IMG/VR virus record: IMGVR_UViG_3300006902_000124
Coordinates: 1 to 31,563 of that record
Length of the DNA stretch: 31,563 bases
Origin: a virus
Strand: one strand, 5' to 3'
Shown: positions 8,010 to 16,054 of the stretch, one piece after another
How the letters are laid out: each line of letters opens with the position of its first letter
Numbering within the stretch: position 1 is the stretch's first letter
Program-made: the position numbers and the translations under genes
The notes under the pieces: generated by a model
Told to the model about the DNA's origin: nothing
The model's input: only the letters and a program-made list of their open reading frames with translations
Database searches by the model: none

Positions 8010-9064
8010 ACTGATAATAAAATTATATTATTAACGTTATCTATTTCTTCATCTGTTAAATAAGGATTCATTGGTAATGTTAATATAGTTTCACTTATTA
8101 GTTTTGCATTTGGACAATTATCTTTTCTATGTATAATATTTTCATACATTGGATGTTCACATATAGGTTTAGGGTAATGTATTCCTGATTGTTCTATTCT
8201 TTCTTTAATAGTATCTCTTAACTCTTTACTCTCAAACCTAACAACATATTTATGATAAGTATGGATTAATCCAGGCTCAGGTTTTTGTATATGAACTGGT
8301 AAATCTTTAAGTACAGCGTCATATCTCTCAGCAATAACTTGTCTTTGGAAATTCCACTTATCCATCTTCCCTAATCTAAAATTAATAAACTCAGCATTCA
8401 TACCAAGCATCTTAGAATTATATCCTAATACTTCATGTTCACCATGCTTTCTTAATTTTCTAAATAACACCGCTTGTTTTTTATTGTCTGTAAGTATAGC
8501 ACCACCTCCAGCAATACCGGCAACTTGTTTATTAGCATTAAAACTAAATGTACTAATATCTCCTATGTTACCTGCTATCCATCCATTGTAATTAGAACCT
8601 AATGCTTGACAAGCATCTTCAATAAAGACAATATTGTTTTGCTTACAGAACTCTCGTATTTCTGCAGTGTCAGATATACTTCCAAATAGAAATGGATATA
8701 CAATTGCTTTTGTTTTATCACTCACCATCTCTTCAATACTTTCAAGTGATATGTGATATGTATGTAAATCTACATCACAAAATACTGGTGTGGCACCAGC
8801 TAAAGATACACATGATGCTGATGATATCCAAGAGAAGCTAGTCACTAATACTTCATCATCAGGTTTAAGACCTAAACTTAATAAAGAAAATGTTAAAGCA
8901 TCTGTTCCACTAGCACAAGCAACTGCAAACTTTCTACCAGTTAATTCTTTTAAACTCTTCTCAAGAAATTCTATATTTCTTTCTTGTTCTTTTTGCATTA
9001 CGCTATCAAAGAGTTTTAAATACTCTTCTTTGTTTTCTAAATATTCTCTATCCCAACCCGTCAT
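8006..9064 (-). CDS. DegT/DnrJ/EryC1/StrS-family PLP aminotransferase
   Basis: This family transfers an amino group, usually from Glu or Gln, to a keto-sugar nucleotide. The 352-residue protein shows ACASGTDAL (PLP phosphate region, 49-57), VFIEDACQALGS (146-157, with the ring-contacting Asp150) and STFSFNANKQ with the PLP lysine at K179, followed by the typical GIAGGGAILT. The C-terminal HTYHKYVVRF and HYPKPICEHP segments are also family-typical. Length is close to the usual 360-400 residues. A GGAG ribosome-binding site precedes the ATG. Together with glycosyltransferases and a carbamoyltransferase it implies an amino sugar. Whether it is a 3- or 4-aminotransferase cannot be told. Confidence 0.88.
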   Translation of the reverse strand: MTGWDREYLENKEEYLKLFDSVMQKEQERNIEFLEKSLKELTGRKFAVACASGTDALTFSLLSLGLKPDDEVLVTSFSWISSASCVSLAGATPVFCDVDLHTYHISLESIEEMVSDKTKAIVYPFLFGSISDTAEIREFCKQNNIVFIEDACQALGSNYNGWIAGNIGDISTFSFNANKQVAGIAGGGAILTDNKKQAVLFRKLRKHGEHEVLGYNSKMLGMNAEFINFRLGKMDKWNFQRQVIAERYDAVLKDLPVHIQKPEPGLIHTYHKYVVRFESKELRDTIKERIEQSGIHYPKPICEHPMYENIIHRKDNCPNAKLISETILTLPMNPYLTDEEIDNVNNIILLSV

Positions 9065-9950
9065 AAATATTCTCCGCTTTTTGTTTTATATATTCCATAA
9101 TCTTTACTTGGCCTTTAGCATTAGGGTGATCGTCTAACTTATCTATAATCCAAGGTAATTTGTCTTTTTTCGCTTTACCTAAAATTGCATTATTAAGTAT
9201 AAACCCTCCAAGCTCGCTTGCCATTGGCCAACCTATAAATTTTTCAATATCAATAAGATGTTCATGTTCACTAAGTATTCTTAAAATATTTTTTTCATCT
9301 TTTTGTTTATTACCTGGATATTTTATTGCATCTTTTTCCCAGTCTAATCCTTCAAGAAATACTTCCCCTTCTGTAGGCTTTAATCCATTTAAGAAATTTC
9401 TATATGGATGTACCATACAAAATTGCATATATGGTATGTCATACCTTTCACACATTATTTGTAATCCTAAAAAATTTCTAATACTTTTACGTAACCAACC
9501 CATTAAGTCACCAGCTGGTTGTACTCTTTCACTCAACCAACTATATCTAGCATTAGTATGAGCCCATTTTGCATGACCTTCAGTTATCTGATAATCATAT
9601 CTATTAGCTTGTGACCATGAACCTATAACCATTCCTATTTTAGATTTGTCTTCAATATTCATTATTATATCTTGTAATGTTGAGTAAATATACTCATTCC
9701 CTTGGCCACCTCGCGAGCAATTGATAATTTCCATATTCCATTTTTTTGCTAATAGCTCAGGCCACTTAGGCCATGATACATCCATGTCTGGGTAACAAGA
9801 AGATCTAAAAGTTTTATCACTCCAACTATCACCACTTACTATTAATATTTTTTTGTTTGACTTAAATGTTATATCTGGATTTGTAAATGGAATATTCTTT
9901 TTTACGTTTCCATACTTTTTAAGAAATTTTTTATTTTCTTCATAATTCAT
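9048..9950 (-). CDS. SGNH/GDSL-like hydrolase
   Basis: ILIVSGDSWSD (residues ~35-45) is the block I GDS motif with its nucleophile Ser. CSRGGQGNEYIYS gives the block III Gly/Asn, GSWSQANR follows, and DDHPNAKGQ near the C-terminus supplies the Asp-x-x-His-type ending. SGNH proteins deacylate or acylate sugars and lipids. The 300-residue protein has no signal peptide, so it probably acts inside the cell. It is a clear paralog of the gene at 11007-11837, sharing SWPKWPE, RGGQGN and YSTL. A radical SAM gene separates the two. Role as esterase or O-acyltransferase partner is open. Confidence 0.75.
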   Translation of the reverse strand: MNYEENKKFLKKYGNVKKNIPFTNPDITFKSNKKILIVSGDSWSDKTFRSSCYPDMDVSWPKWPELLAKKWNMEIINCSRGGQGNEYIYSTLQDIIMNIEDKSKIGMVIGSWSQANRYDYQITEGHAKWAHTNARYSWLSERVQPAGDLMGWLRKSIRNFLGLQIMCERYDIPYMQFCMVHPYRNFLNGLKPTEGEVFLEGLDWEKDAIKYPGNKQKDEKNILRILSEHEHLIDIEKFIGWPMASELGGFILNNAILGKAKKDKLPWIIDKLDDHPNAKGQVKIMEYIKQKAENIYDGLG

Positions 9951-11020
9951 ACAAATCCTTTACTGTCTCCACCCATATTGTCTTTATGAAAATGACTCTT
10001 ACCGCAAAAAGTTTTACATTGTCTAGGAGCATTCATAGGGTCATCACCTAATCCTTTATAAAAATTTTGCCAAGTATCACTCATAAAAACATCTTTAATA
10101 TCTTCAGCAGTATGAAGATTATCTATATGAAATTTCTCTTGATAAAATCCACGTTTCTCCATTGACTCTACCCATTGGTCTTTCTCACAACATGGAATAA
10201 AATATCCCATACTATTAAACATTATATCTTTTCTTAATTTAGCTAAACAGTCAGCGTCTATTTCAAATTCATCAATAGTAGGCCTATAAACTTCCATAGC
10301 ACCAACACTTCTTCCAATATTAATAGGTATTTCTATATGGTCTTGTCTTTGGTCTGTTCTATGTTCAGAAGATGGTTCATATACTCTCATATCTTTTGCA
10401 CCTTTCCATCTATCATCTACCCATCGAGATGAATGCATTTCCTGAAAAGGTATTCCCCATTGCGCAGCCATAAGCTTACCTTCGTCAATATGGTATTGAT
10501 TATATTTAAATACTATCCATTGCCACTCAATATACATCTGCATCTCTTTAGCAAGCTTCATTATTTCCCAAACCTGTTTGCCATTTTGGTTTTCTCTATA
10601 TTTATGAGATTCTTCTGGTAAACCATCTAAAGCAAATATCCATTTCCATTTTTTTTCACCTTGACAAATTTTGAAAACATCTTTCCACCATTCCATTGTT
10701 TTGCCACTACCATTAGTATGGAAACGAACTCTCATCTTTCTACCTTTCAAATACTTTAATGTCTTTATAAAATCCGGATGATAGATTGGATCTGATAAGT
10801 TTCCACAGAATTGTACCATATTAAAGACATCAAATATAACTTTATATTTTTCAAATGGAATATTATATCTACGGTCCCAAGCTTGTGATTTATATTCCGG
10901 ACTACCAGGTTTCATTTGAAAACGCATCATACACCCACCACATCGTAATCTACAACCAATGCCTGCTTCGAAATTTAATTCGTTATCAAGAAGCCAATTT
11001 ATATCTTCATAAGTTTTCAT
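9947..11020 (-). CDS. Radical SAM protein with fused C-terminal twitch domain
   Basis: The CxxxCxxC motif is C23, C27, C30 (CRLRCGGC), with Gly where an aromatic residue usually precedes the third Cys. VQFCGNLSDPIYHP (69-82) takes the place of the usual GGEP strand. The C-terminal ~110 residues carry C258, C277/C278, C335 and C339 (FIPCCEK ... CKTFCGK), the cysteine set of a twitch-type auxiliary [4Fe-4S] domain. The whole protein aligns by eye with two separate upstream genes: the core at 12675-13451 (shared FCGxxSDPIYxP, W..IVF.YN) and the twitch at 13451-13849. It is therefore the fused counterpart of that split pair. Flanked by paralogous SGNH genes. Substrate unknown. Confidence 0.8.
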   Translation of the reverse strand: MKTYEDINWLLDNELNFEAGIGCRLRCGGCMMRFQMKPGSPEYKSQAWDRRYNIPFEKYKVIFDVFNMVQFCGNLSDPIYHPDFIKTLKYLKGRKMRVRFHTNGSGKTMEWWKDVFKICQGEKKWKWIFALDGLPEESHKYRENQNGKQVWEIMKLAKEMQMYIEWQWIVFKYNQYHIDEGKLMAAQWGIPFQEMHSSRWVDDRWKGAKDMRVYEPSSEHRTDQRQDHIEIPINIGRSVGAMEVYRPTIDEFEIDADCLAKLRKDIMFNSMGYFIPCCEKDQWVESMEKRGFYQEKFHIDNLHTAEDIKDVFMSDTWQNFYKGLGDDPMNAPRQCKTFCGKSHFHKDNMGGDSKGFV

Positions 11021-11837
11021 AAAATTCTATTATATATTCTCCGATTGCTTTTTGTCCTAATCTATTAGGGTGGTAGTCTTTTTCTGATATATATAATCCT
11101 CTTTGTGCTTTTTGTTTTTGACTATCACCTATTATTTTATTCTCTAAATCAAAACCACCTATGTTATATGATAGTGGCCATCCTATAAATCTATTAGTAT
11201 CTATAATGTTTTCATAAGATAGTATAATATCTAAACATCTTCTAATTGATTTTTTAACTTTTGTTTTCTGATGACGATTGGTTTTCAAACCATCAAGCTT
11301 GTCTTGATCATTTTGAAAATGGAACTGTTTATTATTCCACCAATCTTCAAATAAATGTCCAGTTTGAAATTGTAAATATGGTAAGTCATATCTTTCACAA
11401 AGTATTTGAAAGCTATGCATCTCTCTTAAACTTTTTTTTGTATGACTTTCTATATTGTTCTTATGATCTCTCATGTCATTAATATTAGACATCCATGAAT
11501 GTTTCTGATAAAATTGTCCAGAGATACTATCCATTGGATGATTGCTAAGATTTCCTTTAAAGCTTTGCCAATCTCTTCTATGAGCTTGACTCCAACCAGC
11601 TATAACTAAACCTATTTCTTCTTTAGGTGTTGTAGTAATTTTATCTAATAATGTTGAGTATACAAACGTATTCCCTTGTCCACCTCTAGCTAAGCAAACT
11701 AATTCCATATCTAAATGTTTAGCTACATACTCTGGCCACTTAGGCCAAGACGTATCCATTTCAGGATGTGCTGAAGACCTAAATTCTAAGTCTGAAACAC
11801 TATCACCACTAACTATTAATTTTTTCTTCATAGTCAT
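11007..11837 (-). CDS. SGNH/GDSL-like hydrolase, second copy
   Basis: KLIVSGDSVSD is the block I Ser motif, LARGGQGNTFVYSTL block III, and DYHPNRLGQ the C-terminal Asp-x-His region. The 276-residue protein shares long stretches of pattern with the SGNH protein at 9048-9950 (TSWPKWPE, RYDLPYLQF versus RYDIPYMQF, IGWPL/IGWPM), so a duplication is likely. Alternative starts at 11837 and 11831 both fall inside the upstream PP-loop gene, giving a 23-29 base overlap. There is no export signal. Its pairing with twitch radical SAM genes suggests it handles the same intermediate or its ester. Confidence 0.75.
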   Translation of the reverse strand: MTMKKKLIVSGDSVSDLEFRSSAHPEMDTSWPKWPEYVAKHLDMELVCLARGGQGNTFVYSTLLDKITTTPKEEIGLVIAGWSQAHRRDWQSFKGNLSNHPMDSISGQFYQKHSWMSNINDMRDHKNNIESHTKKSLREMHSFQILCERYDLPYLQFQTGHLFEDWWNNKQFHFQNDQDKLDGLKTNRHQKTKVKKSIRRCLDIILSYENIIDTNRFIGWPLSYNIGGFDLENKIIGDSQKQKAQRGLYISEKDYHPNRLGQKAIGEYIIEFYENL

Positions 11838-12675
11838 TATAAGATTTTAAAGTTCCATTATAACCAGGAGGTGGCTTTCCTACATCTGTTAAATGATTTA
11901 ATGGATATAATTTTTCACCAAATGCCCATCTTCTTTCATGACACCAGAAACATTTACCACATACTCTTGTAAAGCCTTGTGTAGCCCATGCTGTCCCAGT
12001 GCATGATTTAGTATGTGGATAAATTTCTTTAAGTAAAAATTCATGTGAAAAATATATATCGGCAATAAACTTTTTATCAACATTAATAAATGGTTGATAT
12101 ACTTGATTGAAACATGTTGGCCAGTTATCTTCATGTGTTCGTCGTGGTTCACTCCACCTTATGAATCCATCTTTTATCATCTCTTCTTCAGATGGATTTT
12201 TTGACATACCGTCAAATCGTAAAGGCTGGTCATATTTTCTCATAAGAGCTCTTGTGATTCTATCTATTAATAATATCTTTACCATTCCAATAAGTGTCAT
12301 GTCTTTATATCTATCATAATGTTTTATACAATATCTAGCATCAGCGAAATGTTTAGGGTCTTTGTCATCAAATTCGAATACTTGTATATCTTTTAAATTA
12401 GCGTGAGGAAATAATTTTTGATATTTCTCAATAAACATAATAGCTGAATCAGCATCGCCTGGAGCATTTAAATCTCTACATGTATATGGTATCCATTCAA
12501 TATCTGGAAAATATTTTAAGCAAAGATAAAGTGCCGAAGCAGAATCACATCCCCCTGATAATGAAACTACAACTTGACAGGGTAAACCATTCTTATCAAG
12601 TTTAACATCATCTAATTTTTTAAGTTCTTTAATATCAAAAAAAGGTATCGTTATATTATTATATGTTATTTTCAT
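11809..12675 (-). CDS. QueC-like PP-loop ATP pyrophosphatase
   Basis: SLSGGCDSA (38-46) is the N-type ATP-pyrophosphatase PP-loop, which adenylates a substrate carboxylate or carbonyl. C225, C239, C242 and C245 (SCTGTAW ... VCGKCFWC) followed by ERRWAFGE reproduce the zinc-binding end of QueC (7-cyano-7-deazaguanine synthase). The usual order and spacing are loosely kept, but the 288-residue protein is longer than QueC and the middle (PHANLKDIQVF, RFDGMSKNPSEEEM) is its own. No queD, queE or folE homolog is visible in the window, so it may activate another acid for amidation or nitrile formation. One-base overlap (TAATG) with the rSAM core gene upstream implies coupling. Confidence 0.75.
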   Translation of the reverse strand: MKITYNNITIPFFDIKELKKLDDVKLDKNGLPCQVVVSLSGGCDSASALYLCLKYFPDIEWIPYTCRDLNAPGDADSAIMFIEKYQKLFPHANLKDIQVFEFDDKDPKHFADARYCIKHYDRYKDMTLIGMVKILLIDRITRALMRKYDQPLRFDGMSKNPSEEEMIKDGFIRWSEPRRTHEDNWPTCFNQVYQPFINVDKKFIADIYFSHEFLLKEIYPHTKSCTGTAWATQGFTRVCGKCFWCHERRWAFGEKLYPLNHLTDVGKPPPGYNGTLKSYNDYEEKINS

Positions 12676-13451
12676 TATGTATTCCTAGTATTTCTCCAAG
12701 TCTCTACTTCTTTAGTGACATTAAAATATTCTTCGTTCTTAATTTTCTTAACAGTGTTTTCTTTACTTGGTGCTGGAAAATTACTATAGATATCTTTCAT
12801 ACTATCACGTATATTTCTTGCTTTAGCATCGAATCCTCTATTTGTTTTAACTAACAATAAAGTAAAGCCTTCCTCTTCTGCCATTTCTTTTGCCCTTTCA
12901 ATTTCATGCTCATTATAACCAAACACTATATATTGCCAAACAATAGCTACACCCATTGATTTACCTAATCGCATTTTATCCCATACTTCATCAAAGTTAG
13001 AACCAATACGATACAATGCACTCTTCTGGTCTATTCCATCTACACCAAAGTACCATGCATTCTCATTCATACCATAAGTAAATGCTTCTTCCCACCAAGC
13101 TTGAGTATGGACTTTATGAGACTGACCACATGTAGCAATACGTACACCTCTACCAGTACCATCTAGCATTCTTAGGAATTCCATAAAATGGGGATTATAG
13201 ATTGGGTCTGATATTTGACCACAGAATGTTATGCAGTGTTGATAGTAATCTAATAGCTTTTGAAAATCCTTTGGCTCTAGATCGAATGCTCTCTTAATAC
13301 GTGGTCCACCTTCTTTCTTTTGACGAAGACATTGTGGACATCTTAAGATACATCTATGCGATGAATCAATGTTGGGCGATCCCCATACTTCATTATGTGT
13401 ATACCAATCCGCAATGCGATCAGTGGATTGTAATTCTGAAAATCTTGCCAT
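12675..13451 (-). CDS. Radical SAM core protein lacking its own twitch domain
   Basis: C34, C38 and C41 (CILRCPQC) form the SAM-cleaving cluster. ITFCGQISDPIYNP (74-87) matches FCGNLSDPIYHP of the fused protein at 9947-11020, and YFGVDGID and WQYIVFGYNEHE match its later strands. The 258-residue protein stops after the core, with no further Cys-rich region. The missing auxiliary domain is encoded immediately upstream at 13451-13849, overlapping by one base. The most economical reading is a two-subunit enzyme with core and twitch on separate polypeptides. Substrate unknown. Confidence 0.8.
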   Translation of the reverse strand: MARFSELQSTDRIADWYTHNEVWGSPNIDSSHRCILRCPQCLRQKKEGGPRIKRAFDLEPKDFQKLLDYYQHCITFCGQISDPIYNPHFMEFLRMLDGTGRGVRIATCGQSHKVHTQAWWEEAFTYGMNENAWYFGVDGIDQKSALYRIGSNFDEVWDKMRLGKSMGVAIVWQYIVFGYNEHEIERAKEMAEEEGFTLLLVKTNRGFDAKARNIRDSMKDIYSNFPAPSKENTVKKIKNEEYFNVTKEVETWRNTRNT

Positions 13452-13849
13452 TATATTGTTTCCGTCAAGTATAAATTATTATCTTTCCTTAAGTTACCAC
13501 ATTTATATTTACAATGCTTCATTGCACGTTGTTGGTCGTTTAGTAATGTATGAAAAAAGAAATCCCATTCTTCCGATTTAAATATATCTTCTAGCTTCTC
13601 AACATTCTTTACTCGAAGGTGATCATCTTTCAATCCAAAGTATTCTACACCAAAGTCATTCTTTGGATCGTCTAACCAACAGCATGGAAGCATAAAGCCA
13701 TCAGATGTATAAGCAGCAGGTTTGTGATAAGACTTCGGATTAAAAGTTAAACACCTAGGTTGAATCTTTAATTTAAATTCACCTATATCAAGTTCTTGTG
13801 CTTCTTGTTCTTCCTTCTGTTTATTCATTGCTGCTTCTGACGAACTCAT
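13451..13849 (-). CDS. Stand-alone twitch (auxiliary Fe-S) domain protein
   Basis: The 132-residue product has a charged Glu/Gln/Lys leader (1-22) and then C33, C56/C57, C113 and C117 in the contexts QPRCLTF, GFMLPCCWLD and HCKYKCGN. This is the cysteine pattern and spacing of the C-terminal domain of the radical SAM protein at 9947-11020 (DADCLAK, FIPCCEK, CKTFCGK). Shared non-Cys features include L.DIF.S..W..F. It has no CxxxCxxC core motif. It starts with a one-base overlap with the nitroreductase stop and overlaps the radical SAM core start by one base, so all three are co-translated. Probable role: holds an auxiliary [4Fe-4S] cluster and binds substrate for the core protein. Confidence 0.75.
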   Translation of the reverse strand: MSSSEAAMNKQKEEQEAQELDIGEFKLKIQPRCLTFNPKSYHKPAAYTSDGFMLPCCWLDDPKNDFGVEYFGLKDDHLRVKNVEKLEDIFKSEEWDFFFHTLLNDQQRAMKHCKYKCGNLRKDNNLYLTETI

Positions 13850-14634
13850 TATACAAGCTTTCCATTTAAATATACATCTGTTACACCGTCAAATGTAGGG
13901 AAACGATACTTACCATCTAGTTCTCCTGTACGACGATCATCAAAGGGTATATCTTTATTTAAAGTTTCTGCATGTAATCTCCTATCAACTCCTTCATTAG
14001 GATATCCAACGCCAATAATAAGTTTAGCATTCATAAGTTTACCATCTGCTCTCTTACCTAATATTTCAGATATTGGATTGGAGTCAAGTGCTGAACATAT
14101 TCCAGTTTTATATCCCATCATCGCTGCTGAAAGTATTAATTGACCAACTGAAATTCCAATTGAGAAATCTATTTGCTCTTCATAAATTGATAAAATATTT
14201 GGTGATGCTCCATTCTCTTGAGCCATGAAGTGGGTACCACCTCTTACTGTACGACGATCTTCAGTATATACAAATATAGCATTTGCTAATATCTGAGAAT
14301 TTTTTACAGAGTATTCATCGTCTTGCCAAAACTCACCATCCCTATCTTCAAACATACCTTCAGTATGAAAATCACTACCATCGTAACCATCTACTTCTGC
14401 ATCTTCTGATACAGGGAATAAAGAAAACTTTTTAGTGTTATTATATATTGCTCTTATCTTTTCAGGGTCAGTGAAAACATGTAAAGCAAAATGAGTTTCC
14501 ATTTGTTTCTTTGGAGAATTTTGAGCAGCATATATTAGTGCATCCAAATCTTCCTGAGGAATTTGTTTATTTAAATCATAATTCCTTTGTGCTTGTTTAG
14601 ATACTTTTACAGCATCCATTATTTGTTGATTCAT
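13849..14634 (-). CDS. Nitroreductase-family FMN oxidoreductase
   Basis: The 261-residue protein has the N-terminal V(S)KQAQRNYD segment, equivalent to the family's RRSxRxF FMN-phosphate site. IYAAQNSPKKQ follows as the first flavin-contacting helix. DFSIGISVGQLILSAAMMGYKTGICSAL corresponds to the membrane-like dimer helix, and IIGVGYPNEGVDRR to the C-terminal FMN loop (GxGYP). These enzymes reduce nitro groups, quinones or enones with NAD(P)H, or oxidise rings in biosynthesis. It is preceded by AAGGAG at good spacing and by an exact TATAAATA, making it the probable first gene of a transcript covering the twitch/rSAM/QueC-like genes. Confidence 0.8.
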   Translation of the reverse strand: MNQQIMDAVKVSKQAQRNYDLNKQIPQEDLDALIYAAQNSPKKQMETHFALHVFTDPEKIRAIYNNTKKFSLFPVSEDAEVDGYDGSDFHTEGMFEDRDGEFWQDDEYSVKNSQILANAIFVYTEDRRTVRGGTHFMAQENGASPNILSIYEEQIDFSIGISVGQLILSAAMMGYKTGICSALDSNPISEILGKRADGKLMNAKLIIGVGYPNEGVDRRLHAETLNKDIPFDDRRTGELDGKYRFPTFDGVTDVYLNGKLV

Positions 14635-14647
14635 AATTTTCTCCTTT

Positions 14648-16054
14648 TTATGTATTTATAATGTCTAGCCATGGATATTTAGGTCGATGATATTCTTCTA
14701 ATTCTGGGAATACTTCAAATAAATCCATTTCCCATTTAGTTCCTTTATAATGTTTGTCATTCATAAGTAGATAATCTAATGTGTCTTGATAATCTAAATC
14801 TTTTCCAAAGTCTGGTCTATTAGGTACGAGACCTTTAGGCTCTTCTTTTAATACATTCTGTATATCTGGATAGCCTTCATAAAATGGAATAAGTTTTTCT
14901 TTTAATGGTTTGGGTAATACATTAGCACATAACTTAGCAGGGCTTCTAATGTTTGACCAATTTATTTGATTAAATAATTCATCATGTTCACCAAACCAAT
15001 CTAGTAATTCCCAAAATCTAAGTACAGATAAGAAAGATATTGCTCCATTTATATTTACTGTTACATTTGGATATTGACGAATATGTTCTATATTCCTAAC
15101 TATTTCTTCCCAATTAGACCTACGTCTTATATAATTATTTGCTTTACCTATTGAATCTAATGACACTGTAAATTCAAATATATGAAAGTGAGGAATAAAT
15201 TTTGAAATCTTTATTTTTTCAAACTCTAATGTAGACATATTCGTTTGATATTTTACTGTCATATGTTTAGCTTCACCTGATTCAACTATTCTTTCTAATA
15301 ATCTATAAAACTTTTTCATTACTAATGGTTCACCACCAATTAATTTTAGATTATATATGTATGGAGCTATACTAACGATATCTTCAATAATATCATCTAT
15401 TGTATTTTGGTCTAATTTCTCTGGTGTTGTTTTAGCAAATTTAGTAAATATTTTTTCATCTTTTAAATCATCAGAATGTATTGTAGCTAACCTAGTACTA
15501 GAATCATATGGAATACACATATAACAATCTAAGTTACAAGTGTTTCCAAAAGCTTTTACTTGTACCTCAAGTAATCTTTCTTTAAATGTAATCCTATTAT
15601 CTCTTTTAAATTCCTCTACAGCATTACGTATACGTGGCCAAAGTCTCTTATCGTTTGATTGAATTTTTAAAGCAGCTTGACGTCTTGACCTTCCAAAATA
15701 TTTTTCTTGGTATCTACAATTTTTACATACTTTTTCTGCAAGTTTAAGTGGGGAATTAGGAGTAGTCATTTCTGCACGTAATTCATTTAGTAAAGCATCT
15801 TTACTATAATATTCTGTGCCTTTTATGTTTTTAATATTTGGACCTATATTTTCTTCAGCCCAAGAACATGGAATAAGTTCACCTCTAGTACTCGTATAAA
15901 TCATTTGAAATGGTGCAGTACAAAACCAAATCTCTTCATCTTTAATTTGATTTTCTAAGTTAGGGACATTTTCAAACCACTTACTAGTATCTACTTTGCC
16001 ACCACCCAAGAACTTATCACCAGGGCCACCTTTAGTTAATTTATTTGATGACAT
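14648..16054 (-). CDS. Radical SAM protein with N-terminal twitch domain
   Basis: Domain order is reversed relative to common SPASM proteins. A twitch-type cysteine set comes first (C45 in WFCTAPF, C63 in LIPCSW, C110 and C113 in VCKNC, then GRSRRQAAL). The radical SAM motif follows at C173, C177, C180 (CNLDCYMC), with LIGGEPL at 238-244. This matches what I recall as the N-terminal-twitch radical SAM family. The first 30 residues (KGGPGD ... GGGKVDTSKWF) recur in the neighbour at 16041-17684. The shared C-terminal YYKGTKWEM/LFEVFPELEEY-type end is also in the neighbour and in 18980-21223. 468 residues; substrate unknown. Confidence 0.82.
   Translation of the reverse strand: MSSNKLTKGGPGDKFLGGGKVDTSKWFENVPNLENQIKDEEIWFCTAPFQMIYTSTRGELIPCSWAEENIGPNIKNIKGTEYYSKDALLNELRAEMTTPNSPLKLAEKVCKNCRYQEKYFGRSRRQAALKIQSNDKRLWPRIRNAVEEFKRDNRITFKERLLEVQVKAFGNTCNLDCYMCIPYDSSTRLATIHSDDLKDEKIFTKFAKTTPEKLDQNTIDDIIEDIVSIAPYIYNLKLIGGEPLVMKKFYRLLERIVESGEAKHMTVKYQTNMSTLEFEKIKISKFIPHFHIFEFTVSLDSIGKANNYIRRRSNWEEIVRNIEHIRQYPNVTVNINGAISFLSVLRFWELLDWFGEHDELFNQINWSNIRSPAKLCANVLPKPLKEKLIPFYEGYPDIQNVLKEEPKGLVPNRPDFGKDLDYQDTLDYLLMNDKHYKGTKWEMDLFEVFPELEEYHRPKYPWLDIINT
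14653..14660 (-). promoter_or_regulatory. T4-type late promoter box TATAAATA before the nitroreductase
   Basis: Exact TATAAATA on the minus strand, 18 bases from the ATG at 14634, with AAGGAG between them. It overlaps the last codons of the upstream radical SAM gene. It would start a transcript covering 14634 down to 2288. Consensus match only; the predicted RNA start leaves a leader of roughly a dozen bases. Confidence 0.55.

Noticed and set aside
11809-12675. Complete 7-deazaguanine DNA-modification pathway
   Set aside because: Only a QueC-like protein is seen. The radical SAM neighbours do not look like QueE, and no transglycosylase is present in the window.
12675-13849. The split radical SAM pair as a frameshifted single gene
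   Set aside because: The twitch part is upstream of the core, the opposite of the fused paralog, so a frameshift in a core-twitch gene cannot produce this order. Both ORFs have their own ATG and clean one-base overlap. A twitch-core ancestor remains possible.
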